From NCBI GenBank assembly GCA_050187415.1, contig JBFWXN010000024.1, forward strand, positions 1-64,000: DNA of 64,000 nucleotides, in the 5' to 3' direction. Shown here one piece after another: positions 7,783 through 15,571 of the stretch (its first letter is position 1; each line of letters opens with the position of its first letter). Origin of the DNA: Ga0077555 sp050187415 (GTDB taxonomy: Bacteria > Pseudomonadota > Alphaproteobacteria > Rhizobiales > Hyphomicrobiaceae). The translations under genes were made by a program, and so were the position numbers. Under the pieces are notes generated by a model, which was given only the letters and a program-made list of their open reading frames with translations, did no database searches and had not been told where the DNA came from.

Positions 7783-9402
7783 ATGTCTGAGCTTTTCCAA
7801 TCGCTTTCGAGCCGCTTGTCGGGCGTCCTGGATCGCCTGAGCGGGCGTGGCGCGCTCACCGAGAACGACGTTGCCGAGGCCATGCGCGAGGTTCGCCGCG
7901 CGCTGCTCGAAGCCGACGTTGCGCTCGACGTGGTTCGATCGTTTACGGACAAGGCCAAGGCCAAGGCGATCGGCGCCGAAGTGCTCCGCTCGATCAAGCC
8001 CGGCCAGATGGTGGTGAAGATCGTAAACGACGAGCTGGTCGCCATGCTCGGCTCGGATGCCCAGCCGATCGACCTGCTGGCGGCGCCACCCGTCGGAATC
8101 CTGATGGTCGGCCTGCAGGGCTCCGGCAAGACCACCACAACGGCCAAGATCGCCTACAGGCTCAAGACCCGCGAAAAAAAGAAAGTGCTGATGGCGTCGC
8201 TCGACACGCGGCGCCCCGCAGCTCAGGAGCAACTTCGCGTTCTCGGCACACAGGTCGAGGTCGACACGCTGCCGATCGTCGCTGGGCAGACGCCCCTGCA
8301 GATCGCCCGCCGCGCCGAAGACGCCGCTCGGCTCGGCGGCTATGACGTCGTCATCTTCGATACGGCCGGGCGTACCACGGTCGACGAGGACTTGATGGCC
8401 GAGGTCGCGAAGGTCAAGGAACAAGTGGAGCCTCACGAGGTGCTGCTCGTCGCGGATGCGCTGACCGGCCAGGACGCCGTCACAACGGCCAAAGCCTTCG
8501 ATGGTCGCGTCGGCGTCACCGGCATCGTGCTGACCCGCGTCGACGGCGATGGACGGGGCGGAGCGGCATTGTCGATGCGCGCGGTGACCGGCAAGCCGAT
8601 CAAACTGATGGGTGTCGGCGAGCGATGGGACGCGCTCGAGGACTTCCATCCGAGCCGCGTCGCATCGCGCATCCTGGGCATGGGCGATGTGGTCAGCCTC
8701 GTCGAGAAGGCGGCCGAAAACCTCGACGTCGAGAAAGCCCAGGAGATTGCGCGCAAGATGCGCAAGGGCTCGTTCGATCTCGAGGATCTCTCCGAGCAAC
8801 TGAAGCAGATGCAGAAGCTCGGCGGCATGGGCGGCGTTATGGGAATGCTGCCCGGCATGGGCAAAATGAAGGATCAGCTCAAGTCGGCCAATCTCGATGA
8901 CAGCGTGCTCAAGCGTCAGGTGGCGATCATCTCGTCGATGACGCCTTTCGAGCGGCGCAATCCCAAAGCGCTCGATGGAAAGCGCAAGCGGCGTATTGCG
9001 GCCGGCTCCGGAACGCGCGCGGAAGACATCAACCGCCTCATCAAGATGCACCGCCAGATGGCGGACATGATGAAGATGATGGGCAGCAACCGGGGCATGA
9101 TGCAGCGCATGGCGGGTGCCCTCGGCCTCGGGCCCGGCGGCGCGGCTCCCGGCGCTGCCGAGCTCGAGCGCATGCAGGCCGAGCTCGCGCGTTTGGACCC
9201 GAAAGCTCTGGAGCAGCTACCCCCAGAAGTGCGCCAGATGCTACCGGGTGGCGGTGGCGGCAAAGGTGGCAAACCCGCGGCTCCGGCCAAAAGCCCACTT
9301 CCAGGGCTCGGTGCCGGTGCTGGAATGCGCCTACCCGGGCTGCCCGGGCTTGGAGGCGGCGCCATGCCACGCCTGCCGGGCCTTCCGGGTCGCAAGAAAT
9401 GA
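7783..9402 (+). CDS. ffh: Signal recognition particle protein Ffh
   Basis: A 539-residue SRP54-type GTPase that binds signal sequences and 4.5S RNA and delivers ribosomes to FtsY at the membrane. The N domain starts MSELFQSLSSRLSGVLDRLSGRG; the G domain has GLQGSGKTTTTAKIA (G1), DTRRPAAQEQL (G2), DTAGRT (G3) and a TRVDGDGRGG segment. The methionine-rich M domain follows (GMGGVMGMLPGMGKMKD; MADMMKMMGSNRGMMQRM). The C-terminal tail is a Gly/Pro/Leu-rich repeat (LPGLPGLGG units) ending in RKK, as in many Hyphomicrobiales. The ATG at 7783 follows GGGAG. Its stop overlaps the next start by 4 bases. Confidence 0.97.
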   Translation: MSELFQSLSSRLSGVLDRLSGRGALTENDVAEAMREVRRALLEADVALDVVRSFTDKAKAKAIGAEVLRSIKPGQMVVKIVNDELVAMLGSDAQPIDLLAAPPVGILMVGLQGSGKTTTTAKIAYRLKTREKKKVLMASLDTRRPAAQEQLRVLGTQVEVDTLPIVAGQTPLQIARRAEDAARLGGYDVVIFDTAGRTTVDEDLMAEVAKVKEQVEPHEVLLVADALTGQDAVTTAKAFDGRVGVTGIVLTRVDGDGRGGAALSMRAVTGKPIKLMGVGERWDALEDFHPSRVASRILGMGDVVSLVEKAAENLDVEKAQEIARKMRKGSFDLEDLSEQLKQMQKLGGMGGVMGMLPGMGKMKDQLKSANLDDSVLKRQVAIISSMTPFERRNPKALDGKRKRRIAAGSGTRAEDINRLIKMHRQMADMMKMMGSNRGMMQRMAGALGLGPGGAAPGAAELERMQAELARLDPKALEQLPPEVRQMLPGGGGGKGGKPAAPAKSPLPGLGAGAGMRLPGLPGLGGGAMPRLPGLPGRKK

Positions 9403-9926
9403 GACACCCTCCAACGATCGAGACAGACCGGCTGCGCCTCAGATCGTTTCGGGCCGCCGACCACGGGCCGTTCACGACCTACTGTGCAGACCCACAAATG
9501 ATGACGTTTCTCGGCGGTGTCATCTCGCCCGAGGACGCTTGGCGCCGGTTGTCGACGCTGGCAGGCCAATGGATGCTGAACGGGTTCGGACCCTTCGCCG
9601 TCGAGGAGAAGGCTTCCGGCAGCTTCGCAGGGTACGCCGGGCTCTGGTTCCCGCACGGGTGGCCAGCTCGCGAGTTGATGTGGGGCCTCGTTCGGGCGTT
9701 TCATGGGCGCGGCTACGCCACGGAAGCCGCCCGAGCGGCGCGCGATTGGGCCAATGGAACGCTCGGCTGGCAGACGACGATCAGCCTCATCGATCCCGAA
9801 AATCATGCTTCACGCGGCGTCGCCGAGCGCCTGGGCGCAACGGCGGACGGCGCGATGATCCTCCGGGGGCGTCAGGTGGCGATCTATCGCCATCCCGCCC
9901 CGGTGCATTCCGAGACCACGAACTGA
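9399..9926 (+). CDS. GNAT family N-acetyltransferase (RimJ/RimL-like)
   Basis: A 175-residue acetyltransferase starting within the ffh stop (ATGA overlap), so it is translationally coupled to ffh. It has the usual RimJ/RimL-type layout: TDRLRLRSFRAAD at the N-terminus, the beta-bulge strand around FAGYAGLWF, the acetyl-CoA loop RAFHGRGYATEAARAARDW and the later strand ISLIDPENHASRGVAERLGA. It probably uses acetyl-CoA to acetylate an amino group, possibly a ribosomal or other protein N-terminus. Its place between ffh and rpsP, where these genes are normally adjacent, suggests an insertion into the operon. Confidence 0.88.
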   Translation: MRHPPTIETDRLRLRSFRAADHGPFTTYCADPQMMTFLGGVISPEDAWRRLSTLAGQWMLNGFGPFAVEEKASGSFAGYAGLWFPHGWPARELMWGLVRAFHGRGYATEAARAARDWANGTLGWQTTISLIDPENHASRGVAERLGATADGAMILRGRQVAIYRHPAPVHSETTN

Positions 9927-9955
9927 ACAATAGAGACGAGAACAGGAGACGATCT

Positions 9956-10315
9956 ATGTCCGTGAAAATCCGGCTGTCGCGCGGCGGTACCAAGAAGCGG
10001 CCCTACTATTATATCGTGGTTGCCGAGGCGACCGCACCGCGCGATGGCCGCTACATCGAGCAGATCGGCACACACAATCCGATGCTGCCCAAGGACCACG
10101 ACGACCGCGTGAAGCTCGATCTCGATCGCGCGAAGCACTGGCTCTCGGTCGGCGCGCAGCCGACGGATCGCGTTGCCCGCTTCCTCGACAAGGCGGGCTT
10201 GATGAAGCGTACGGCGAAGAACAACCCCGAGAAGGCTCTGCCGGGCAAAAAGCGCCAGGAGCGCGAGGCCGCGGCCGCCGCAAAGGCCAAGGAAGCTGCC
10301 GAGAGCGCCGCATAA
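9956..10315 (+). CDS. rpsP: 30S ribosomal protein S16
   Basis: A 119-residue S16, beginning MSVKIRLSRGGTKKRPYYYI, the conserved N-terminus of the family, with the core ending near DKAGLMKR and a lysine/alanine-rich C-terminal tail typical of alphaproteobacteria. It is an assembly protein of the small subunit 5' domain. The start at 9956 follows AGGAGA. In most alphaproteobacteria rpsP is followed by rimM, trmD and rplS; here the next gene is ispG, and rplS lies about 32 kb away at 42299. rimM and trmD are not in the window. Confidence 0.97.
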   Translation: MSVKIRLSRGGTKKRPYYYIVVAEATAPRDGRYIEQIGTHNPMLPKDHDDRVKLDLDRAKHWLSVGAQPTDRVARFLDKAGLMKRTAKNNPEKALPGKKRQEREAAAAAKAKEAAESAA

Positions 10316-10438
10316 CGGACGCGTCACACGTTCGCAACGGAAGGTGGCCAGACTGTCACCGCTCCCGTTGCGGGCGCAGCCTGCTACCGGCCGATCGACG
10401 GCGCGATCCGCAGATCCGCACCATGGAGGCGTTCGAGC

Positions 10439-11683
10439 ATGAGCCACTGCATCTCCCCGCGGCGACGCTCCGTCGCTGTCAATGTCGGTGGTGTGGTGAT
10501 CGGCGGTGACGCGCCGATTGTCGTGCAATCGATGACCAATACCGATACGGCCGACATTGCTGCGACCGCGGACCAAATTGCGAACCTGGCGCGCGCGGGT
10601 TCGGAACTCGTGCGCATCACGGTCGACCGGGACGAGGCCGCCGCTGCCGTTCCGCATATCCGCGACAGGCTTGTCCAGCGCGGCGTACGGGTGCCGATCG
10701 TCGGAGACTTTCATTACAATGGGCACAAGCTTCTCGCCGACCATCCCGCGTGCGGCGAGGCACTCGACAAGTTGCGCATCAATCCGGGCAACGTCGGCTT
10801 CAAAGACAAGCGCGACCGCCAGTTCGGCGCAATCGTGGAGACGGCGCTCAAATTCGGGAAGCCCGTGCGCATCGGCGTCAACTGGGGCTCGCTCGATCAA
10901 GAGCTGCTGACGCACCTGATGGATGAAAATTCGCGCGCGGCATCGCCGATCACAGCGCGTGAAGTGATGCACGAGGCGATCGTGCAATCCGGCCTCACGT
11001 CCGCCCAGCGTGCAGAGGAAATGGGCCTTGGTGCCGACCGCATCATCATCTCGGCCAAGGTGTCGGCCGTGCAGGACTTGATCGCGGTGTACACGATGCT
11101 CGCCGAGCGGTGCAGCTATGCCCTGCATCTCGGCCTGACCGAGGCCGGCATGGGATCGAAGGGCATCGTGGCATCATCGGCGGCGATGGGCATCCTGCTG
11201 CAAAGGGGCATCGGCGACACGATCCGATTTTCGCTGACACCCGAGCCGGGAGGCGACCGCACACTCGAAGTCCGTGCCGCACAGGAGCTTCTGCAGACAA
11301 TGGGACTGCGCTCGTTCATGCCGATCGTCGCGGCGTGCCCCGGGTGCGGGCGGACAACATCGACGGTGTTCCAGGAGCTTGCGCGCGATGTCCAAAATAT
11401 GATCCGCGAGCGCATGCCGGAGTGGAAGCGCGATTACCCCGGTGTCGAGAGGTTGAACTTTGCGGTTATGGGTTGCATCGTGAATGGGCCAGGAGAGTCC
11501 AAGCACGCCGATATCGGCATTTCGCTTCCCGGCACCGGCGAAAGCCCTGCTGCGCCCGTCTTTATAGACGGCAAGAAGGCCATGACACTGCGGGGAGCCA
11601 ATATTGCGCAGGACTTCAAGGCCATCGTCGAGGATTACATCGCCAAACGCTTCGGGGCGAACGCGGAGCACGCACGCGCCTGA
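10439..11683 (+). CDS. ispG: 4-hydroxy-3-methylbut-2-enyl diphosphate synthase (GcpE)
   Basis: A 414-residue IspG, the iron-sulfur enzyme that converts methylerythritol cyclodiphosphate to HMBPP in the non-mevalonate isoprenoid pathway. The N-terminal TIM barrel shows VGGVVIGGDAPIVVQSMTNTDT; the C-terminal [4Fe-4S] domain carries the ligands in ACPGCGRTTSTVF (two Cys) and GCIVNGPGESKHADIG (third Cys). The ATG at 10439 is a reasonable start, since family members usually have a short polar leader before the RxxV-VG motif. The isoprenoid theme continues with the prenyl diphosphate synthase at 13369-14310, on the other strand. Confidence 0.97.
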   Translation: MSHCISPRRRSVAVNVGGVVIGGDAPIVVQSMTNTDTADIAATADQIANLARAGSELVRITVDRDEAAAAVPHIRDRLVQRGVRVPIVGDFHYNGHKLLADHPACGEALDKLRINPGNVGFKDKRDRQFGAIVETALKFGKPVRIGVNWGSLDQELLTHLMDENSRAASPITAREVMHEAIVQSGLTSAQRAEEMGLGADRIIISAKVSAVQDLIAVYTMLAERCSYALHLGLTEAGMGSKGIVASSAAMGILLQRGIGDTIRFSLTPEPGGDRTLEVRAAQELLQTMGLRSFMPIVAACPGCGRTTSTVFQELARDVQNMIRERMPEWKRDYPGVERLNFAVMGCIVNGPGESKHADIGISLPGTGESPAAPVFIDGKKAMTLRGANIAQDFKAIVEDYIAKRFGANAEHARA

Positions 11684-11765
11684 CAGCGCAGAGTTGGTAA
11701 GTTGCGGCCGTCAATTCAGGGGCGGCCTGCAGGTGCCACCGCCGGCATTATCCCCGACCACCCCG

Positions 11766-13232
11766 TCAGCGCGTCACGATGACGAAATCGGTGCCTTCGT
11801 TGGTCTCGCCGAGCCCGAAATCCGAAATGATGATTGACGCTCCCGGCCACAGGCGCTCGCTCACGAGGCGACGTACTTCGGTCGGCAATTCGATGCGATC
11901 CAGTGCTTCCGTCGCCGAAGACTGCTCCAGGGTGTCGGCGCGATCGGCCTTCTTGCGGCCCCCACCCTCGCCGCCATTGGTCGGCACCGTAACAGCCGAC
12001 CACCGCATCTGAGACGTGCCGACCTCTTCGACGGCCGTATAGACATGTGTGCCGAGGGGTCTGTCGGGCTCGCGGATCGTGATCTCGGCCTCATAGAGCG
12101 GATGAAAACCCTGTCGCAAATGCGCCTGCCCTGTCTTGCGCGAAATGAAAAGAGTGATCGGAGAAACAGCCTTCCGGGCAAGACTCAACTCGTCGTCCGC
12201 AAGCTCCGCGTCGCTCTGCGCTTCGCGCGCGGCGCGTGCGGCAGCAAAAGCTTCCAGCGACGCCCGCTCCTCGAGCCGGCTCAGCTCTTCATGCGAAGAC
12301 CGGGCGGCGATCACACCGGCGGTGGCAATCCGAATTTTTTCGCGGATCGGCTCTTCGGCGCTTTCAGTCTGCACCGTGGCCATCGCCAGTTGCTCGAGCT
12401 CCAGATGCTCTTCGGCATCGGCGAGGATGCCGGCCGATGCCTTCAGCGCCGCTGACGCCTGGCTGGCGATGCGGGATTTTTCTGTAGCTCGCTCCAAGGC
12501 CGGCACGACGGCCTTTTTTGTCGTGTTCTTGTTGGCGATTGCGCTCACGAGGCGATGCTGGGCGGCTGCAAACGGCGAGAGCGCGCCCTGGTACGGGGGA
12601 ACCTGATCCACCGTCGCAGCGACGCGAACGACGGCGGCGAGCTGCGGCAACGCTGTCCAGATGGGTGTGGGCAGAGCCGCGTGTGCGAAGTCCACCGGCC
12701 GCACGCGCTTCGGCGATACGATCACGCGCATGCCTATGTAGCCGGTGCTCCAAAGCTTTTGCGCAAACGAGCGGGGAAGCCGGATGCAGCCGTGCGAGGC
12801 GCGATGGTTCGGCACATAGCCCTCGTGCAGGGCAATGCCCGACCACGTCAACCGCTGCATGTACGGCATCGGCGCATTCGAGTAGATATTGGATTCGTGG
12901 TAGCGCCTGCGCTGCAGGATGCTGAACACACCCGTGGGCGTCGCGTGACCCGCCATGCCGGTCGAGACGCGCGACTGCACGGAATGTCCACCCGCCTCGA
13001 ATACGTCGATATGCTGATCGGACAGAGACACGATGGCCAGCCGCGGCGCGGGAGCGTCGTAGCGCACGTTCGCGACGGGCCTCTTCTGTCCTATTGGCCG
13101 AGCATCGCCGGGCGGGCCCGCTGCCAGTGCGGCAGGGACCGTCGAAACACCGAACATCGTGGCGAAAACTACTGCAAGGAGCTGTCGCTGCCGCACCCGC
13201 GGAACTCGCCGTCCGCGCACTCGAGATGTCAT
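11766..13232 (-). CDS. L,D-transpeptidase (YkuD domain), periplasmic
   Basis: A 488-residue protein with a signal peptide (basic start, then LLAVVFATMFGVSTVPAALA). The YkuD domain covers about residues 60-170 and has the catalytic signature HEGYVPNHRASHGCIRLP, with nucleophile Cys149 and His147. Such enzymes cross-link or attach peptidoglycan through meso-diaminopimelate. The C-terminal 300 residues hold a long alanine/glutamate-rich helical stretch (about 240-380), probably coiled coil, then a region with a second YkuD-like motif set lacking the HxxSHGC core. A GTG at 13253 is also open, but the ATG at 13232 has a G-rich RBS. It lies downstream of the prenyl synthase gene on the same strand. 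Confidence 0.88.
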   Translation of the reverse strand: MTSRVRGRRVPRVRQRQLLAVVFATMFGVSTVPAALAAGPPGDARPIGQKRPVANVRYDAPAPRLAIVSLSDQHIDVFEAGGHSVQSRVSTGMAGHATPTGVFSILQRRRYHESNIYSNAPMPYMQRLTWSGIALHEGYVPNHRASHGCIRLPRSFAQKLWSTGYIGMRVIVSPKRVRPVDFAHAALPTPIWTALPQLAAVVRVAATVDQVPPYQGALSPFAAAQHRLVSAIANKNTTKKAVVPALERATEKSRIASQASAALKASAGILADAEEHLELEQLAMATVQTESAEEPIREKIRIATAGVIAARSSHEELSRLEERASLEAFAAARAAREAQSDAELADDELSLARKAVSPITLFISRKTGQAHLRQGFHPLYEAEITIREPDRPLGTHVYTAVEEVGTSQMRWSAVTVPTNGGEGGGRKKADRADTLEQSSATEALDRIELPTEVRRLVSERLWPGASIIISDFGLGETNEGTDFVIVTR

Positions 13233-13368
13233 CAGGCCCCCTACGCTGCACACTTATCGGCATGCTTGCGGACCGGTCACGCCGCATGAGGGGACTATAG
13301 ATCGATGGCGCGCCGGCTCATGTAACGGTCAGGCAACATCTACGCGCAAATGAGGACGGTCGATCGTG

Positions 13369-14310
13369 TCAGTGTCGGCGGCTGAGCTGGAACAATGCGG
13401 CGGCCCGCAGAAGGTCGGCCTCCGCGCCGAACCCGGCAAGAGCGCTGACCGCCCGCGCAACGGCTGCCTCGAGCTGGTCCCGCGCTGCGTCTATGCCAGC
13501 CACGGCCACAAGAGTGGCCTTGCCGCGTGACAGATCCTTGCCGACCGCCTTGCCGACCGTGCCTGCGTCGCCAGTGACGTCGAGGAGGTCATCGGAAATC
13601 TGAAACGCCAATCCGATCGCGTCGCCGTAGTCGCGCGCCCCCGCAATCGTCGCAGGTGACGCACCGGCAGCGATGGCGCCGGCTTCGGCCGCGAACGCGA
13701 TCAGAGCGCCCGTCTTCATGGACTGAAGCCGGCTGACGTGTGCCGCATCAGGGCTGGTCGGGAGGCCGAGTTTTTCGGCCTCGAGGTCGAGCATCTGGCC
13801 GCCGACCATACCGGCAGCACCGGCCGCGGCAGCCAGGCGCGCGATCAGGCGCGCGCGAACTTTCGGCGACATCGCCGGTGCCCCTCCGATCGAAGCCGGC
13901 CCGGGGTCCGCGAGGATCTCGAAGCCGAGCGTGAGGAGCGCGTCTCCGGCCAGGATGGCGGTCCATTCGTCGTAGGCCTTCCAAACGGTCGGTCGACCGC
14001 GGCGCGTCTCGTCGTTGTCCATGGCCGGCAAATCGTCGTGGACGAGGCTATAGGCGTGAATGAATTCAATTGCGGCTGCCGTATCCAAGGCTGAGGCTGC
14101 TGCCCCAGCGCCGCCCACGACGCGGGCCATTTCGAGCACGAGGAACGGTCTAAAGCGCTTGCCGCCGGCCAATACCGCGTGGCGCATCGCGGCCAGCAGG
14201 CGCGGCGGCGTTCCGGCCGCGCCGCAGCGATCGAGCTGGCGGGACAAGTGCTGCTCCACCTGCCGGGCCGTCTCCGCGAGCCGCTCGCCAAACCCGTCTG
14301 CTGCCGTCAT
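13369..14310 (-). CDS. ispA: Polyprenyl synthetase, farnesyl/geranyl diphosphate synthase type
   Basis: A 313-residue short-chain trans-prenyltransferase that condenses isopentenyl diphosphate with allylic diphosphates. The first aspartate-rich motif is DDLPAMDNDETRRG (the bacterial DDxxxxD form of farnesyl diphosphate synthase), and the second is DDLLD within LAFQISDDLLDVTGD. The IPP-binding GGKRFRPFL segment is near residue 50. The start at 14310 (MTAADGFGERLAETARQ) is chosen because the open upstream frame is low-complexity; that start lies about 300 bases from the divergent rpmF. Product chain length (C15 or C20) cannot be fixed from sequence alone. Confidence 0.9.
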   Translation of the reverse strand: MTAADGFGERLAETARQVEQHLSRQLDRCGAAGTPPRLLAAMRHAVLAGGKRFRPFLVLEMARVVGGAGAAASALDTAAAIEFIHAYSLVHDDLPAMDNDETRRGRPTVWKAYDEWTAILAGDALLTLGFEILADPGPASIGGAPAMSPKVRARLIARLAAAAGAAGMVGGQMLDLEAEKLGLPTSPDAAHVSRLQSMKTGALIAFAAEAGAIAAGASPATIAGARDYGDAIGLAFQISDDLLDVTGDAGTVGKAVGKDLSRGKATLVAVAGIDAARDQLEAAVARAVSALAGFGAEADLLRAAALFQLSRRH

Positions 14311-14615
14311 GTCCGTCCCTTTCCTCGCCGTCTGACGCCGGGCATATCGGTCCGGATCGTGCGGCACAATGGCCACGATCCATCGGGTATCAGGGCCTCG
14401 GGCCGATAGATGTGACCCCGCGACATTACCGCCACCAAGAGACTGGCCAGCGCCATTGATTGGAGTTATAAGCGGCGCTTCATCGGACCCGCTGCCTTCT
14501 ACGGGCATTGGCGATCGATGCATCATCAGCATACGTGCGTCACCCGACGGCTGGTTCCGGGGATAGGCGCCGAACCGATCGGCTCTCGCCGAGAGAGCCT
14601 CGAAGGAGCAAGAAG
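14311..14615. other. Divergent intergenic region, ispA / rpmF
   Basis: About 305 bases between divergent genes. It must hold both promoters. For rpmF, a TATAAG box at 14467-14472 with TGGCCA 17 bases upstream (14444-14449) is a possible sigma-70 promoter. An AAGGAG ribosome-binding site for rpmF is present at about 14603-14608. Nothing else stands out. Confidence 0.35.
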
Positions 14616-14804
14616 ATGGCCGTCCCCAGGAAGAAGACGTCGCGCATGAAGCGCGGATCCCGTCGTTCGGCGGATGCGCTGGCGACGCCCATCTATGTCG
14701 AGGACAAGGACTCGGGGAACCTGCGCCGGCCGCACCACATCGATCTGAAGTCCGGCAAATACCGCAAGCGCCAGATCCTGGACGTCGACAAGGCTGAGGC
14801 GTGA
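14616..14804 (+). CDS. rpmF: 50S ribosomal protein L32
   Basis: A 62-residue L32 beginning MAVPRKKTSRMKRGSRRSAD, the diagnostic N-terminus, and ending in a basic KYRKRQILDVDK stretch. It carries no zinc-binding cysteines, as usual for alphaproteobacterial L32. The ATG at 14616 follows AAGGAG. In many bacteria rpmF is followed by plsX-fabH; here the next gene is a small membrane protein, so that linkage is absent. Confidence 0.96.
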   Translation: MAVPRKKTSRMKRGSRRSADALATPIYVEDKDSGNLRRPHHIDLKSGKYRKRQILDVDKAEA

Positions 14805-14943
14805 TTTAATCGATTGGGCGGCCGTCGATAGCCTCAGGTCGTCGCAATTCGTGCGCAGACTGCGAATCTAGACGGCAACATGAACCAGCCCCGCAGGGGT
14901 GCGGTCCCACGCGGGCCGCGGGGCGTTCGAAAGGGGCTCAGGC

Positions 14944-15357
14944 ATGTCTCTTCGTGTGATTCCACTGCTCATCATATCGTTCATCGTTTACAACGTCGTC
15001 GTCTTATTCGGCGGGGACGCGACGGCTGAAGCCATTCTCGTCAAACAACTTTTCGCCTTGCCGATGGTGAGTGGCGCCCGCTGGGTATTTACGATGGGCG
15101 ATTTGATCATCCTACTCACGATGATCCTGCTATTCATCGAGCTGATTAAATCGACCTACACATCAAGCTCGCAAATGGTCGATCACGGGCTTTCGATGCT
15201 CGTTTTCATCGCCTGTCTGGTCGAATTTCTGCTGGTGCCGAAGGCCACCTCATCGGTGTTCTTCGTGATCCTTACGGCAACCCTCATCGACGTGGTGGCC
15301 GGGGCACTCATCGGCATCAGAACGGCGCGCCGCGACCTGAACTTCGGCGGCGAGTAG
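14944..15357 (+). CDS. Small multi-pass inner-membrane protein, unknown function
   Basis: A 137-residue hydrophobic protein with about four membrane helices: residues 3-21 (VIPLLIISFIVYNVVVLF), 46-64, 80-98 and 104-122. It ends in a short basic/polar tail (RTARRDLNFGGE) probably in the cytoplasm. The ATG at 14944 is preferred over the longer frame from 14899 because the extra 15 residues are polar and lack family logic. I do not recognise the family with confidence. A terminator follows at 15399, and the gene may be co-transcribed with rpmF. Confidence 0.75.
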   Translation: MSLRVIPLLIISFIVYNVVVLFGGDATAEAILVKQLFALPMVSGARWVFTMGDLIILLTMILLFIELIKSTYTSSSQMVDHGLSMLVFIACLVEFLLVPKATSSVFFVILTATLIDVVAGALIGIRTARRDLNFGGE

Positions 15358-15398
15358 CTCGCGCACCGCAACGTCGCTGCCACCTGCCTGAACCATCG

Positions 15399-15422
15399 GA
15401 GCCGCTACGCAGCGGCTCTTTT
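15399..15422 (+). terminator. Intrinsic terminator after small membrane protein gene
   Basis: GAGCCGCT (15399-15406) pairs perfectly with AGCGGCTC (15411-15418) across an ACGC loop, followed by TTTT. It ends the rpmF/membrane-protein unit on the plus strand. Confidence 0.8.
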
Positions 15423-15571
15423 GTCAGTAGGGCCACATTCAGATCAGGCACGACACCGGCTTTCAGGCCTTTTTAACGCGTTTCTCCTAAATTTGGCGGA
15501 CGTGTGCGCTTTTTGCGAGAGCTGATCATATTCGGGCGACACACGCACTCCGAGCCAAGGAACTTCGAGCA